Of a stretch of 64,000 nucleotides of DNA, positions 19,134 through 28,925 are shown piece by piece (position 1 is the first letter of the stretch; every line of letters begins with the position of its first letter). The DNA comes from Simmondsia chinensis (taxonomy: Eukaryota; Streptophyta; Magnoliopsida; Caryophyllales; Simmondsiaceae), in contig JAGTTD010000008.1 in NCBI GenBank assembly GCA_018398585.1, positions 4,352,501-4,416,500 on the forward strand. Reading direction: 5' to 3'. A program made the translations under genes and the position numbers. Under the pieces are notes generated by a model that was given only the letters and a program-made list of their open reading frames with translations, did no database searches and was not told where the DNA came from.

Positions 19134-20740
19134 TATTTTTTTTGATAAATAAAGAGCAATGCTCGAGGTTACAACTACCAGCGTCCCAAACAAGGGGACC
19201 CGAAAGATACTATAATACAATAGGCCTAAAATATCCATCTCCAAAAAACCAAGAATCAGAGGGAAAAAAAGGGGGGGACAATGACCCCCTCCAGTAGATG
19301 ACGAACCCCAAAATAGCCACAGAGTAAAATTCACCAGAAGCCCAACATATCAGCATCATGGCATTCTCTGTCTTCTATATTGCAGGGAACAATGACCCCC
19401 TCCAGTCAGTTAACAAATGCAGAAATAAGAGACCAACCCCACGCCAAAAACATCCCAGAGAAAATCCCAATCCCCAACCACACAAGAGGTCATGAATCCG
19501 TAAACCAGACTTGGAAACACTGAACATTGCTTGCTGCGTCAACCGGAGAGTATGGAAATATGTTACACCTCTAACCCAGAAGCCAACCCTTAGTCTAATT
19601 GACCACTCGGTGTCCTTAGCATTCCAATTAGCCTGCTCGAAAACTAATTGTTCCTTGCGCTGCACCCCCACCCCCCCCGGGACTTCCCACATTAGACGAT
19701 ACCCAATTTAAGCCTCTCCATTTATGACAGAGTCCAAACCTTCCATGTTTCCTCACATCCTAAGAAGAGATGGTCAACAGTCTCCGGGACCTTACCGCAA
19801 AGAGGGCACCATTTCTCATCCTCTGGTATAATGCCAATTCTCCAAAGACGTTCTTTAATGTTCATCTTTCCAAGCAACACCATCCAGACTAATAATTCTA
19901 CTTTTGGCGGTGCCAATCCCTTCGACGCTCCACATACAAGATGATCCACTGTGAAGGCTCTGGGGATGCTCATGTAAATTGCCTCCGCAAAAGACTTCAC
20001 CGAGGAACGGCCAGCACTATTACTACTCCACCATATTTTGTCTCCCGAACTCAGCGTTGGGGCCACACCCACCAAAATCTGGGTAAGTGCGGACAAGTTC
20101 GGTTCCTCCCGATGGAAGAAGCGACGTGTCCAATTAAGAATCCACCTCCATTCAGCTCCATCTCATGTCCTCATTTGAGTCACAAAATGCTCTTTTTGAA
20201 GGGATTCAGCGAAAAAAATCTAAAAATCAAATTTTTAATGAGTCTTCTCCAAGCCACTTGTGTTTCCAAAATTTGATTCTTGTACCATCTCCTAGTTTCA
20301 ACTTCAAAGTATTTATGGCTTCCTGTGGGATTTGGAAAGAGTTAACTACTTCTGTAATTGCTGACCAAGGACTTCGGATTTTACTTCCAGCATGGGAGAG
20401 TAGCAGGTCTTGTATAGATCCACCGTAAATCGAACATACGACCTTCTTCCAAAGTGAGGATCCTTCTTCTAAGAATCTCCACCACCATTTGAACAGTAAT
20501 GCTACGTTCCTAATAAGTGGGTCCCGCACACCTAATCCCCCTAGGTGTTTTGGCGCTTGGATAAGCTCCCATTTAATGCACGGTAGGCCCGGCGACTCGC
20601 CATTTGAACCCCAAAAGAAGTTCCTTTGCAACTTAATGATCTAATGAAGCACTTTTTTTGGGATACGAAATATGGACATTGAGTATGTTGGGAGGTTATT
20701 TAGGACTGACTTTATAAGAGTTAACCTTCCCGCTCCCAAA
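19134..20740 (-). mobile_element. 5'-truncated L1-type LINE, antisense, inside the MITE
   Basis: Minus-strand ORF2 3' half. Its 3' end is at the low-coordinate side next to a T-rich run (poly-A of the element, 19134-19142). The high-coordinate end falls inside the reverse transcriptase C-terminal region (KVNLIKS-like text near 20720). TSD was not resolved with confidence. Confidence 0.8.
19722..20735 (-). pseudogene. L1 ORF2 fragment (RT C-terminus and zf-RVT)
   Basis: The upstream piece (20227-20631) reads QRNFFWGSNGESPGLPCIKW, LGGLGVRDPLIRNVALLFKW and WKHKWLGEDSL, standard plant L1 landmarks. The downstream piece (19722-20096) reads KGLAPPKVELLVWMVLLGKM followed by the zinc-binding CPLCGKVPETVDHLFLGC. 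Stops and frameshifts separate the pieces. The reverse transcriptase catalytic motif is missing because the insertion is 5'-truncated. Confidence 0.87.
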
Positions 20741-20809
20741 ATTTAATTAACATTCCCTCATTCCTATTCCCACAAATTCATTCCCACGTACCAAACGGTC
20801 CCTTAGGGG

Positions 20810-21254
20810 AAAACATGATCTGATTGTCCAAAGAAACAAGAAACATAAAAAAAAAAGAAAAAAAGAAAAGAAAGGAAATGAAAAGATAGAAACATGAACA
20901 TAAATCCTTAATCCAGTTGCATCTCATGGTATAAGTTAGGCTAAAACATCATCTTTACCTACGGTCCGCACCAAGGGCACAAACTATCATCACAGTCTAT
21001 AATGACAACAGAGTAACATGTGTGACAACCAATTTCGAAATATGCAGAGGATGTAAGCAATCATTATGTTTATTACATACCAGAGAACAACATTTATTGG
21101 AAAATGACCAAAGAAGGAAGCATATTCTTTTTATAAAAAAAAGAAGAAGAAGAAAAAAAGCGTCGACTATAATCTAGGTGACTAAAATGATGAAGTGACA
21201 ACAAAGAAAATAACATAACAAATGTATGTGACAATTAAAAAGATGACACGATAA
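20810..21254. other. AT-rich intergenic DNA
   Basis: A-rich tracts (20848-20885) and no coding signal. Confidence 0.5.
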
Positions 21255-21257
21255 TCA

Positions 21258-21450
21258 TGAAGTCAGTGTCTTTTTTTCTTTGGGGGGGGGGGGGGGGGGG
21301 GGGTTACCCTCTTAAAATCCCCAAAAGGGGAGCCACAAATATCATATATCATAGTGGAGATTCGAACTCAGGTGGCATATATGGCTGCAAGTATTCTTTG
21401 CCATTAGACTGCGAACATGAAGTCAATGTGCTTCTTAGGTTTTTTTTTTT
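21258..21450 (-). mobile_element. Probable tRNA-derived SINE
   Basis: On the minus strand GTTCGCAGTCTAATGGCAAA (box A region) is followed ~45 bases later by a perfect B box within CTGAGTTCGAATCTCC, then a body reading TTTTGGGGATTTTAAGAGGG. The plus strand carries a G22 run at 21282-21303 at its 3' side and a T22-type run at 21439-21461 on the other. Boundaries are approximate. Confidence 0.5.
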
Positions 21451-21479
21451 TTTTTTTTTTTAAATACATTGCCTATTTT

Positions 21480-21807
21480 GTTTATTTAGGCTACTTAGGT
21501 GATATATACTCAAATTCTATAATACCTAAGTGATAAATTCCCCCATACAAAACTTATATTGGGTCATACACATATAAGATCAATTGAGGGTGCATCCCTA
21601 AAGTTTCGAATCTTGTCTATAAGAGTATTTATCTAAAGGGCGATAGTAAGATTGTTAGAAAGGCTTTAAAAGAAGAGGTTATGTATTCATAAAAAATTCA
21701 AAGTATTGCCTTTTATGTGAAATTCTCACTCCGGAGCTATGGATAGGTGCATATTCAACATTACTATTAAATTTCGAACGGGCCTTAGGTTCGATCCATG
21801 AAATTGG
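21480..21807. other. Non-coding DNA leading into repeat R1
   Basis: Includes GGCCTTAGGTTCGATCC at 21781-21797, a B-box-like string. No gene. Confidence 0.4.
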
Positions 21808-21965
21808 CACACATAAAGTCCACATATAAGCTCAAGTGAGATTTCATCCAAAAATAAATTGGCATTAAGTGAAGCAACGCACTAGGATTATAAATTGGTC
21901 TCTTATTTCCTACAACTCTTATGTGGGATTTATATTTGACTCACATGTGAAGTCCTTAACAATTA
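21808..21965 (+). repeat. Dispersed repeat R1, copy 2
   Basis: AAGTCCACATATAAGCTC, ATTTCATCCAAAAATAAATT and GGTCTCTTATTTCC correspond to 17549-17690 and 63495-63650 in order. Confidence 0.5.
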
Positions 21966-21999
21966 CTTTCAGGAAGCTAACATGAAACCTAATTGTGTG

Positions 22000-22735
22000 A
22001 CAAAAATTCATGACTCACTCGTTTTCTTTTCTTGTTCTACTGTCCTATCGGCCTTGTACTCAACCTTTTTTTTCACTTTTTTGATAGAAGAGAGATGATC
22101 TCTTTAACGTACCACATAATATAATGAAAAACCGGAAAGAAAAGAGGCATATAGAGTACAAAATAGAAATGTCCTAAAAACTATATAACGAATACCATGA
22201 TCAAAACCGAACAATAAAAGGATCTGCTCTTGAAACTACATGCTTTGCAAAATGGATCATAATGCAATTTGCTACTTGGGGAGTGCCATATACTCAGCTT
22301 TAATTTATTATTTTGGCAGATACTCAAGGTTGACCTTTCTCGCAAAAGGGATCCCAAAACAAAGTCACATTGAGTTGTCAATGGGCTTACCAGTTATTTT
22401 GTTAATCTCGCCATTTGTTTCGAAGGAAAAAGAGATTCTTGGAAATGGTTTTTCCTACTTTTATTGTTTGGCGCACACTTTTTTATGAAAAACGTTTTCT
22501 AAAGGAAAAAGTTTTTCCTCCAAATGATTGTGAAAAAGTTTTTCCTCCAAAAGAAGTTACAGGATTGACACCCCAACAAGAAATCCAGTGCCTACGGGGA
22601 CTCCCACGTCTAAGTGTTCATAAACCATTAGAGCAACAGAATAAACAACTCATCCCAAATTTAAAAAAGACTTGGAGGTCAACTGTGTTAACTTTATTCT
22701 CATTCTCTCAAAATTCCAATTGAGAAGACTCTTCA
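22000..22735. other. Upstream region of the small ORF; no gene seen
   Basis: It has a direct repeat AAAGTTTTTCCTCCAAA (near 22508 and 22534) and otherwise unremarkable sequence. ORFs here have no domain. The last 200 bp could hold the promoter and 5' leader of the ORF at 22739, but I see no clear TATA box. Confidence 0.4.
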
Positions 22736-22738
22736 GAC

Positions 22739-22888
22739 ATGGGGAAGGTGTGCTGTTCGTCGGAGGACGATGAGGGATTGGATTTCACCGGGTTTCTGAT
22801 TGCCCTGCTGGTTGCGTTGGCTCTTATGCTCCTCTGCATCGCTCCCCGTCGCCCCAGGCCCCGCGTGGTTGCAGTTTACCGGTGCTAA
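22739..22888 (+). CDS. Small predicted membrane protein, 49 residues
   Basis: ATG at 22739 lies in a good plant start context (G at -3, G at +4) and opens a 49-codon frame to TAA at 22886. It begins MGKVCCSSEDDEGLDF, has one hydrophobic segment (about residues 17-34, FTGFLIALLVALALMLLC), then a basic proline/arginine tail (APRRPRPRVVAVYRC). The layout, with a Cys pair near the N-terminus and a single membrane span followed by positive charges, suggests an N-out or tail-anchored small membrane protein. The ORF is a local GC-rich island amid AT-rich DNA, unlike nearby shadows. I cannot assign a function or confirm that it is expressed. No introns are needed. Confidence 0.5.
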   Translation: MGKVCCSSEDDEGLDFTGFLIALLVALALMLLCIAPRRPRPRVVAVYRC

Positions 22889-22889
22889 T

Positions 22890-23894
22890 TCTCTCCCTTT
22901 TTTCCTCTTGATACATTGTTGTATACTCTTGGTGGGGTACTCAAAGGCCATTATAGTTCCTTCTTAACCATTTTCTCTAGCAGTATTTGAATACATGAAA
23001 AAAATTATGCGGAGCTCTTTGTAATTTGATTTACTTTGGACGTAGGATTGACTTCTTGATCAACACTTGATTATAGAGTCGGATTCACATAATGTCATGG
23101 CTATGATGGTCAAGCCTAACTCATTCTCGTGGAAGTAGAATTTCCAGATAAAAAAGATTCTTTCTTTGAGTAAACTTCAATTGTATGCAATTCTTGCATT
23201 TTCGATGAGAAACAAATTACGTTGCGGATCATTTTATAACACGAGGAGTTCCTATAGTAGATCCTCTGATTGACTGACTTTGATCAATGATGTTCAACGT
23301 GTGCAATTTTAGTTCTCCTGTATGCCTTTTATCTTTCCTTTTCTTTTCTATTATATTATATTGTATCTCATTAAGACACTTTCTCTCGTGTTATTCGATT
23401 ATAAAAAGAAAATACATTTTGAATACCTATATAATCACTCGGCCAAAAAAGAGAGAGAATATAGTAGAACTTGAAAATAAATTGAGAGAGCAAGGTGTGC
23501 TTAATTTATGTATCAATTATATAGATTAAAAGCCGTTAAATTTAGGAGAAATAATTATATTAATATTAATTTTCTTTAAGTTATTAATTTATACCTTAAA
23601 TGAATTTGAATCCCAGTTTGTATTTTTCGATAATTAGCAACAAGAGTCGCGGTATAAAACAGGAAAACCCGCAAAAGTGAGGCATGAATCAACCCGTATA
23701 GAAGTATGTAGTTGAGAAACACAGAACTAGTTAACATCACAACGACAAAAAAAGGAAAGAGAGGAAATTTGTATACATAGCTTTTTCTTAAAACTATATT
23801 AAAAGCGAAATCTTCAATCGATCTAAATGTGGGAGTCAGCATCAGCACAATTCATTTTTCAGGATCATCAAGGTCGCGTGTTTCTTACTAATTT
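22890..23894. other. Non-coding DNA
   Basis: No gene found. It holds ATAATTAGCAACAAGAGTCG (23629-23648), one member of a short motif also seen near 30741, 34596 and 63850. Confidence 0.4.
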
Positions 23895-23899
23895 GCGTG

Positions 23900-24369
23900 T
23901 GTTAGGTTTATTTGTTAGGTTTATGCCTCAAATTCCTAAATTCTAAGTGGAGGCAAGCCAAGAGTCCGCCAATCGATCGGCAGAAGAGCCCGATCGATTG
24001 GGAATGTTACGTAAATCGATCCCGCCTACAGAAAGCCTACCAATCGATCGGGAGCCGTGTTTTTCACATGGGTATAAATAGAGACGTAGGGTTACGTCCA
24101 AAAGTATCTAATTCTTTTGAGTGTTTTTCCCTGGCGGCGCCGCACCCAATAAACGAGAGAGAGAGAAAAGGAGCGATTGTTTCTTCTTTTTCGATTCAAT
24201 AATAAAAGCTCCAATCTTCGCCCGTAGTTTTCTTCTCTCTTGATTGTAGAGGAATTTCCACGTAAATTGATGTGTTCTTGTATTTGATTCTCTTTAGTCT
24301 ATTTTACTTCTTGATTGCCGTGGTATTTGATTCGAATTCAGTACTTGAGATTTCTACATTTTCCACACA
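23900..24369 (+). repeat. 5' LTR of the copia element
   Basis: It starts TGTTAGG and ends at CA in the TTCCACACA string. It has a TATA box (GGTATAAATAGAG, about 24071-24083). It also has three GATCGAT-type palindromes (23971-23980, 23991-24000, 24041-24052) upstream of the TATA box. A 13 bp local duplication of the LTR start (TGTTAGGTTTATT) is present here and absent from the 3' copy. Confidence 0.9.
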
Positions 24370-24371
24370 AA

Positions 24372-24386
24372 TTGGTATTAGAGCCC
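24372..24386 (+). promoter_or_regulatory. Copia primer-binding site
   Basis: TTGGTATTAGAGCCC corresponds to the usual initiator-Met-tRNA PBS (TGGTATCAGAGC) with one or two changes, just after the LTR. Confidence 0.85.
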
Positions 24387-24406
24387 TTGTTGTTCGAGTT
24401 GGTACA

Positions 24407-27400
24407 ATGACGTCGACAATCAAATCTAAGATAGAGAAGTTCGGAGGTTAAGGAAGGTTCAATTTGTGGCAGGTCCGTGTTAAAGGACTCCTGACCCAAA
24501 ATGGCTTGAAGAAAGCACGGGATGGAAAAGAGAAGAAACTGGATAACATGACAGAGACACAGTAGGAAGAATTGGATGATAAGGCTCTCACGGCGATACA
24601 GATGTGTTTAGCAGATGATGTACTAACAGAAGTCTTGGAGATGAAAACCGCCACGGAGTTGTGAGAGAAGTTGCAAGAGATGTTTTGTCACAAATCGGTC
24701 TCCAATAAACTCGCAGTAAAGCTCCGGTTATTCACGTTTCGTATGACGGAAGGTATAACGCTTAAAAACCATCTTCGTGAATTTAATTCTATAATTCAAG
24801 AATTAAAAGAATTGGATGACACCCCTAAGGACGAAGATCAGGTCGTGATATTGTTGTGTTCACTCTCTAAGTCTCACAAAGGCTTTGTAGAAAGCATGAT
24901 AGATGGTGGTTGGCCAATTATCACAGTTGATGAAGTTAAAAAAAAATCTAGTAAGTAAAGAGAGAGTTGATAGAAAATTGTCTGACTCTGGAAAAAACTC
25001 TGGTAATGGGTTGTTTGTAAGAGGTAGGACTGAGACTGGAGAGTCTGAAGGTGAAAAGAAGTCTAGGTCTAAATCTAGACATAAGAACCTGTCGTGTAAC
25101 TTCTGTCACAAGGAGGGGCATATAAAGAAAAACTGTTATAGGCTTAAGAATTAGCAGAAAGATGATAACAGGAATGACCATAAGTCTGCTGAGGCTAGTA
25201 TAGTTGAAGATGAGGGAGATGTTGATGTCCTACTAGTAACCAAGTCACAGACCAGGTCCAGAGATAAGTGGATCATGGATTCGGGTTGTTCTTACCATGT
25301 TTATCCTAACAGAGACTGGTTCGCCGCTTATAAGTTAATTCAGGGTGGAGTAGTATTGATGGGCAATGACGCCACTTGTAAGGTGATGGGTATTAGAACA
25401 GTTCATGTCAAGATGTTTGATGGTACTATCAGGACACTTAGCGACGTGAGACACATTCCAAACTTGAAAAAGAATCTTATCTCTCTAGGTACCCTTGAGT
25501 CCAATGGGTACAAGTACACAGTTGAAAGTGGAGCTATAAGGGTCAGTAAAGGTGCATTGATTGTGATGAAGGGTAGAAGGATAGGAACCTTATATGAGCT
25601 TTTAGGTTCTACCGTGACAGGGTCAATGGCTATTTCTATATCGTCTATGACATATACAGAGATCACTAAGATGTGGCACATGAGATTGGGTCATATGAGT
25701 GATAAAAGGCTGTCAGAGTTGAATAAAAGGGGTCTGTTATGTTTCCAGTCAACTGGAGTGATGGATTTCTGTGAGCACTGTGTATATGGGAAGCAGAAGA
25801 GAGTCAACTTCAAGCAGGCAGTGCATCAGACTAAAGGAACATTGGACTATATACATTCAGATTTGTGGGGACCGTCCAGAGTCGCTTCCAAAGGAGGTTC
25901 TAGTTACTTACTAACGTTCATTGATGATTATTCACGTAAAGTTTGGGTCTATTTTCTTAAGCAAAGAATGAATTTTATGAAGTCTTCAAGAAGTGGAAGA
26001 CACTGCTTGAAAAACAGACAGGGAAGCAGATAAAGAGGTTGAGGACAGATAATGGTGTTGAGTTTGTTGAGGGTGATTTCCTCAAATTCTGTGAGAACCA
26101 AGGCATTAACAAACACAGAACTTATACAGGTCGACCTCAACAGAACAGAGTAGCAGAAAGAATGAATAAGACTTTACTAGAGAAGGCTTAGTGTATGCTT
26201 TCAAACACAGGATTAGGGAGAGAATGGTGGGCAGAGGGAGTTAACATGGCTTGTTACTTAGTGCATCGATCTCCTCATTGATCGCTTCAGTTGAAGATTC
26301 CAAAAGAGGTAAGGTCTAGTTCTCCTGCTGATTATTCTTATTTGAAGATATTTGTTTGTCCTGCTTATGCTTATGTTAATGATAGAAAGCTAGAGCCTAG
26401 GGCCAAGAAGTGTATCTTTCTTGGTTGTACGTCAGGTGTGAAGGGATATCGCTTATGGGATCCAAAATCTCATAAATTTCTGACTAGTAGAGATGTTACA
26501 TTTGATGAGTCAGCTCTGCTACATTCGCTACACATGCCCTCCTTAGTTCGTGAATTAGTTCAGGTGTAGAAACCTGATGACAATCAGATACAGTCAGAAA
26601 GTTCAGATCAGCAGCAGGTAGTTCAGTTTAAGAGTATGCAGGCACCTTCACTACAGGTTTCAGATGATGATGAAACAGAAACAGGTCAGCAGGTCGAGCA
26701 ATATACAATCGCAGGTGGTAGGCAGAAAAAACAGATTAGGTTGCCACAAAGATATGGGTATGAGGAGATGATAACTTATGCCCTTACTGCAGCTGAAACA
26801 GTGGAAGACAATGAACCGTCTTCATATTCAGAGATTGTATCGAGATTTGACTCAGATAAGTGGCTTATGGCCATGCATGAAGAGATGGAGTCTTTGAAGA
26901 AGAACCAGACTTAGCAGCTAGTCAAGCCTTAAAAAGGAAAGAGTCATTGGGTGCAAATGGTTCTTCAAAAGAAAAGAAGGCATTCCTGGAGTAGAAGATG
27001 CAAGGTACAAAGCTCGGTTAGTAGCTAAAGGCTAAAGTCAGGTACACGGTATTGATTTTCATGATATTTTCTCACCTGTTGCTAGACATTGTTCTATACG
27101 AGCGATACTTGCTTTAGTAGCTATGCATGATTTAGAACTTGATCAGTTAGAGGTGAAAACTACATTTTTACATGGTAAGCTAGACGAGAGTATCTATACG
27201 CATCAGCCTGAAGGCTTCATTATTGAGGGTAAGGAAGATCATGTTTGTTTATTGAAAAGATCTTTGTATGATTTGAGGCAATCGCCTAGACAGTGGTATA
27301 AAAGGTTTGATCAGTTTATGATCAATCATGGGTTCTTCAGAAGTAAGTATGACAGTTGTATGTACTTCAGGAAGACAGATTCAGGTTCTTTTATTTATCT

Positions 27401-28380
27401 TCTATTATATGTTGATGATATGTTAATTGCAGCTAAGGACATGACAGATGTTGATGATTTGAAAGCAATGCTGAAAAGCGAGTTCGAGATGAAGGACTTA
27501 GGAGCAGCTAAGAAGATTCTTAGCATGGGGATCAGTATGGACTGAAAAGCAAGAAAGTTGTGCTTATCTCAGGAGAAGTACATAGAGAAGGTTCTAGACC
27601 GATTTCACATGAAGGATGCTAAACCAGTTAGCAATCCCTTAGCAGCTCATTTCAGGCTTTCAGTATTGGATTCGCCTCAGACTGAGGAGGATGTCAGGTA
27701 CATGTCACAGGTCCCTTATTCTAGTGCTTTTGGTAGTATTATGTATGCTATGGTATGTACCCGTCCAGATATTACTTATGCTGTGAGCAAAGTGAGTAGA
27801 TACATGGCGAATCCAGGAAATGAGCATTGACACGCTATCAAGTGGATTCTCATGTACTTACGTGGCACTTCTAATGTTTGTTTGAAATTTGGGAAGAGTA
27901 AATGCTATTTAGTAGGGTATGTTGACTCAAACTATGGTAGATACCTCGATAAGAGAAAATCTACGTCTGGTTATGTGTTTTGTTTGGGAGACAGTGCTAT
28001 CAGTTGGAGAGCTTGTCTACAATCAGTTACTGCATAATCGACTACCGAGGCCAAGTATATGGCAGTTACAAAAGCGTTTAAGGAAATTGTTTGGTTGAGC
28101 GGTTTGATTAGTGAGATCAGTGTTGCTCAGGGTCTTGTTGGAGTTTACTGTGATAGCCAGTCAATGATTCACCTAGCTAAAGATCAGATAACACATCATG
28201 ACATAACGAAGCACATTGATGTCAAGCATCATTTTATTAGAGATCGGATTGATGAGTGGAAGGTGGAGTTAAAGAAGATTGGTACTGAAGATAATCCAGC
28301 AGATATGTTCACTAAAGTTCTTCCCCGCAAGAAGTTCGAGCATTGCTGGAATTTAGTTGGACTTACAGTTTCAGTTTGTT
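24407..28380 (+). pseudogene. Copia gag-pol polyprotein, multiply broken
   Basis: Gag starts at ATG 24407 (MTSTIKSKIEKFGG). Stops come at about 24449, 24565 and 24661, and a frameshift near 24945. The zinc knuckle is CNFCHKEGHIKKNC (about 25100-25140). Protease has WIMDSGCSYH (catalytic D-S-G, about 25270). The GAG-pre-integrase domain has MWHMRLGHMSDKRL and CEHCVYGKQKR. Integrase begins IHSDLWGPSRVASKGGSSY with FIDDYSRKVWVYF. RT shows LDQLEVKTTFLHGKLDE and the intact catalytic LLLYVDDMLIAAKD (about 27408-27449). RNase H includes VGYVDSNYGRYLDKRKSTSG, then HIDVKHHFIRDRIDE. All parts are present in copia order, so this is a worn full-length copy rather than a deletion derivative. Confidence 0.92.
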
Positions 28381-28459
28381 AACCCCGGTGTCGGGGTGTT
28401 ATTGGAAAAGGTGGAGATATTTTATTTCAGTGATCGAATTTGGAGTCAAGGTGGAGATT

Positions 28460-28920
28460 TGTTAGGTTTAAGCCTCAAATTCCTAAATTTTAAGGGGAGG
28501 CAAGCCGAGAGTCCACCAATCGATCGGCAGAAAAGCTTGATCGATCAAGAATGTTACGTAAATCGAACCCGCCTGCAGAGAGCTCACCGATCGATCGGGA
28601 GCCGTTTTTCCACGCGGGTATAAATAGAGATGTAGGATTCCATCAAAAAGTATCTAATTCTTTAGAGTGTTTTTCCCTAGCGGTGCCACGCCAAACTAAC
28701 GAGGGAGAGAGAGAGAGAGAAAAGGAGTGATTGTAATTCTTTTTTTTCGATTCAATAATAAAAGCTCCAATCTTCGCCCGTTGTCTTCTCCCCTCTCAAT
28801 TGTAGAAGCGTTTCCACGTAAATTGCTGTGTTCTTGTGTTTGATTCTTTTTAGTCTATTTTATTTTTTGATTGTCGTGGTATTTGATTCGAATTCAGTAC
28901 TTGGGATTTCCGCATTTTTA
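28460..28920 (+). repeat. 3' LTR of the copia element
   Basis: It starts TGTTAGGTTTAAGCC and aligns along its whole length with the 5' LTR. It keeps the TATA box (GGTATAAATAGAGATG near 28617) and the GATCGAT palindromes near 28517, 28537 and 28587. The terminal CA has decayed to TA. Confidence 0.9.
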
Positions 28921-28925
28921 GTGTG

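Larger units (their letters stand above)
18698..20802. mobile_element. Tourist-like MITE, split by an L1 insertion
   Basis: The left end, GAGATTATTTGGTTGGTGGG, and the reverse complement of the right end, GGGACCGTTTGGTACGTGGG, form an imperfect terminal inverted repeat of PIF/Harbinger-Tourist type. TTA lies on both sides (18695-18697 and 20803-20805), the expected TSD. It has (TTA/TTG/TAC)n microsatellites at 18940-19040. Without the L1 it would be ~500 bp. Confidence 0.6.
23900..28920 (+). mobile_element. Ty1/copia retrotransposon, complete structure, inactive
   Basis: A ~5.0 kb element with 5' LTR (23900-24369), PBS, gag-pol in the order gag, protease, integrase, RT, RNase H (the copia order), a purine-rich tract (AAGGTGGAGATTT, about 28449-28459) and 3' LTR (28460-28920). 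GCGTG (23895-23899) and GTGTG (28921-28925) form a 4/5 TSD. Many stops and frameshifts show it is dead, while both LTRs are still easily aligned. Confidence 0.92.
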
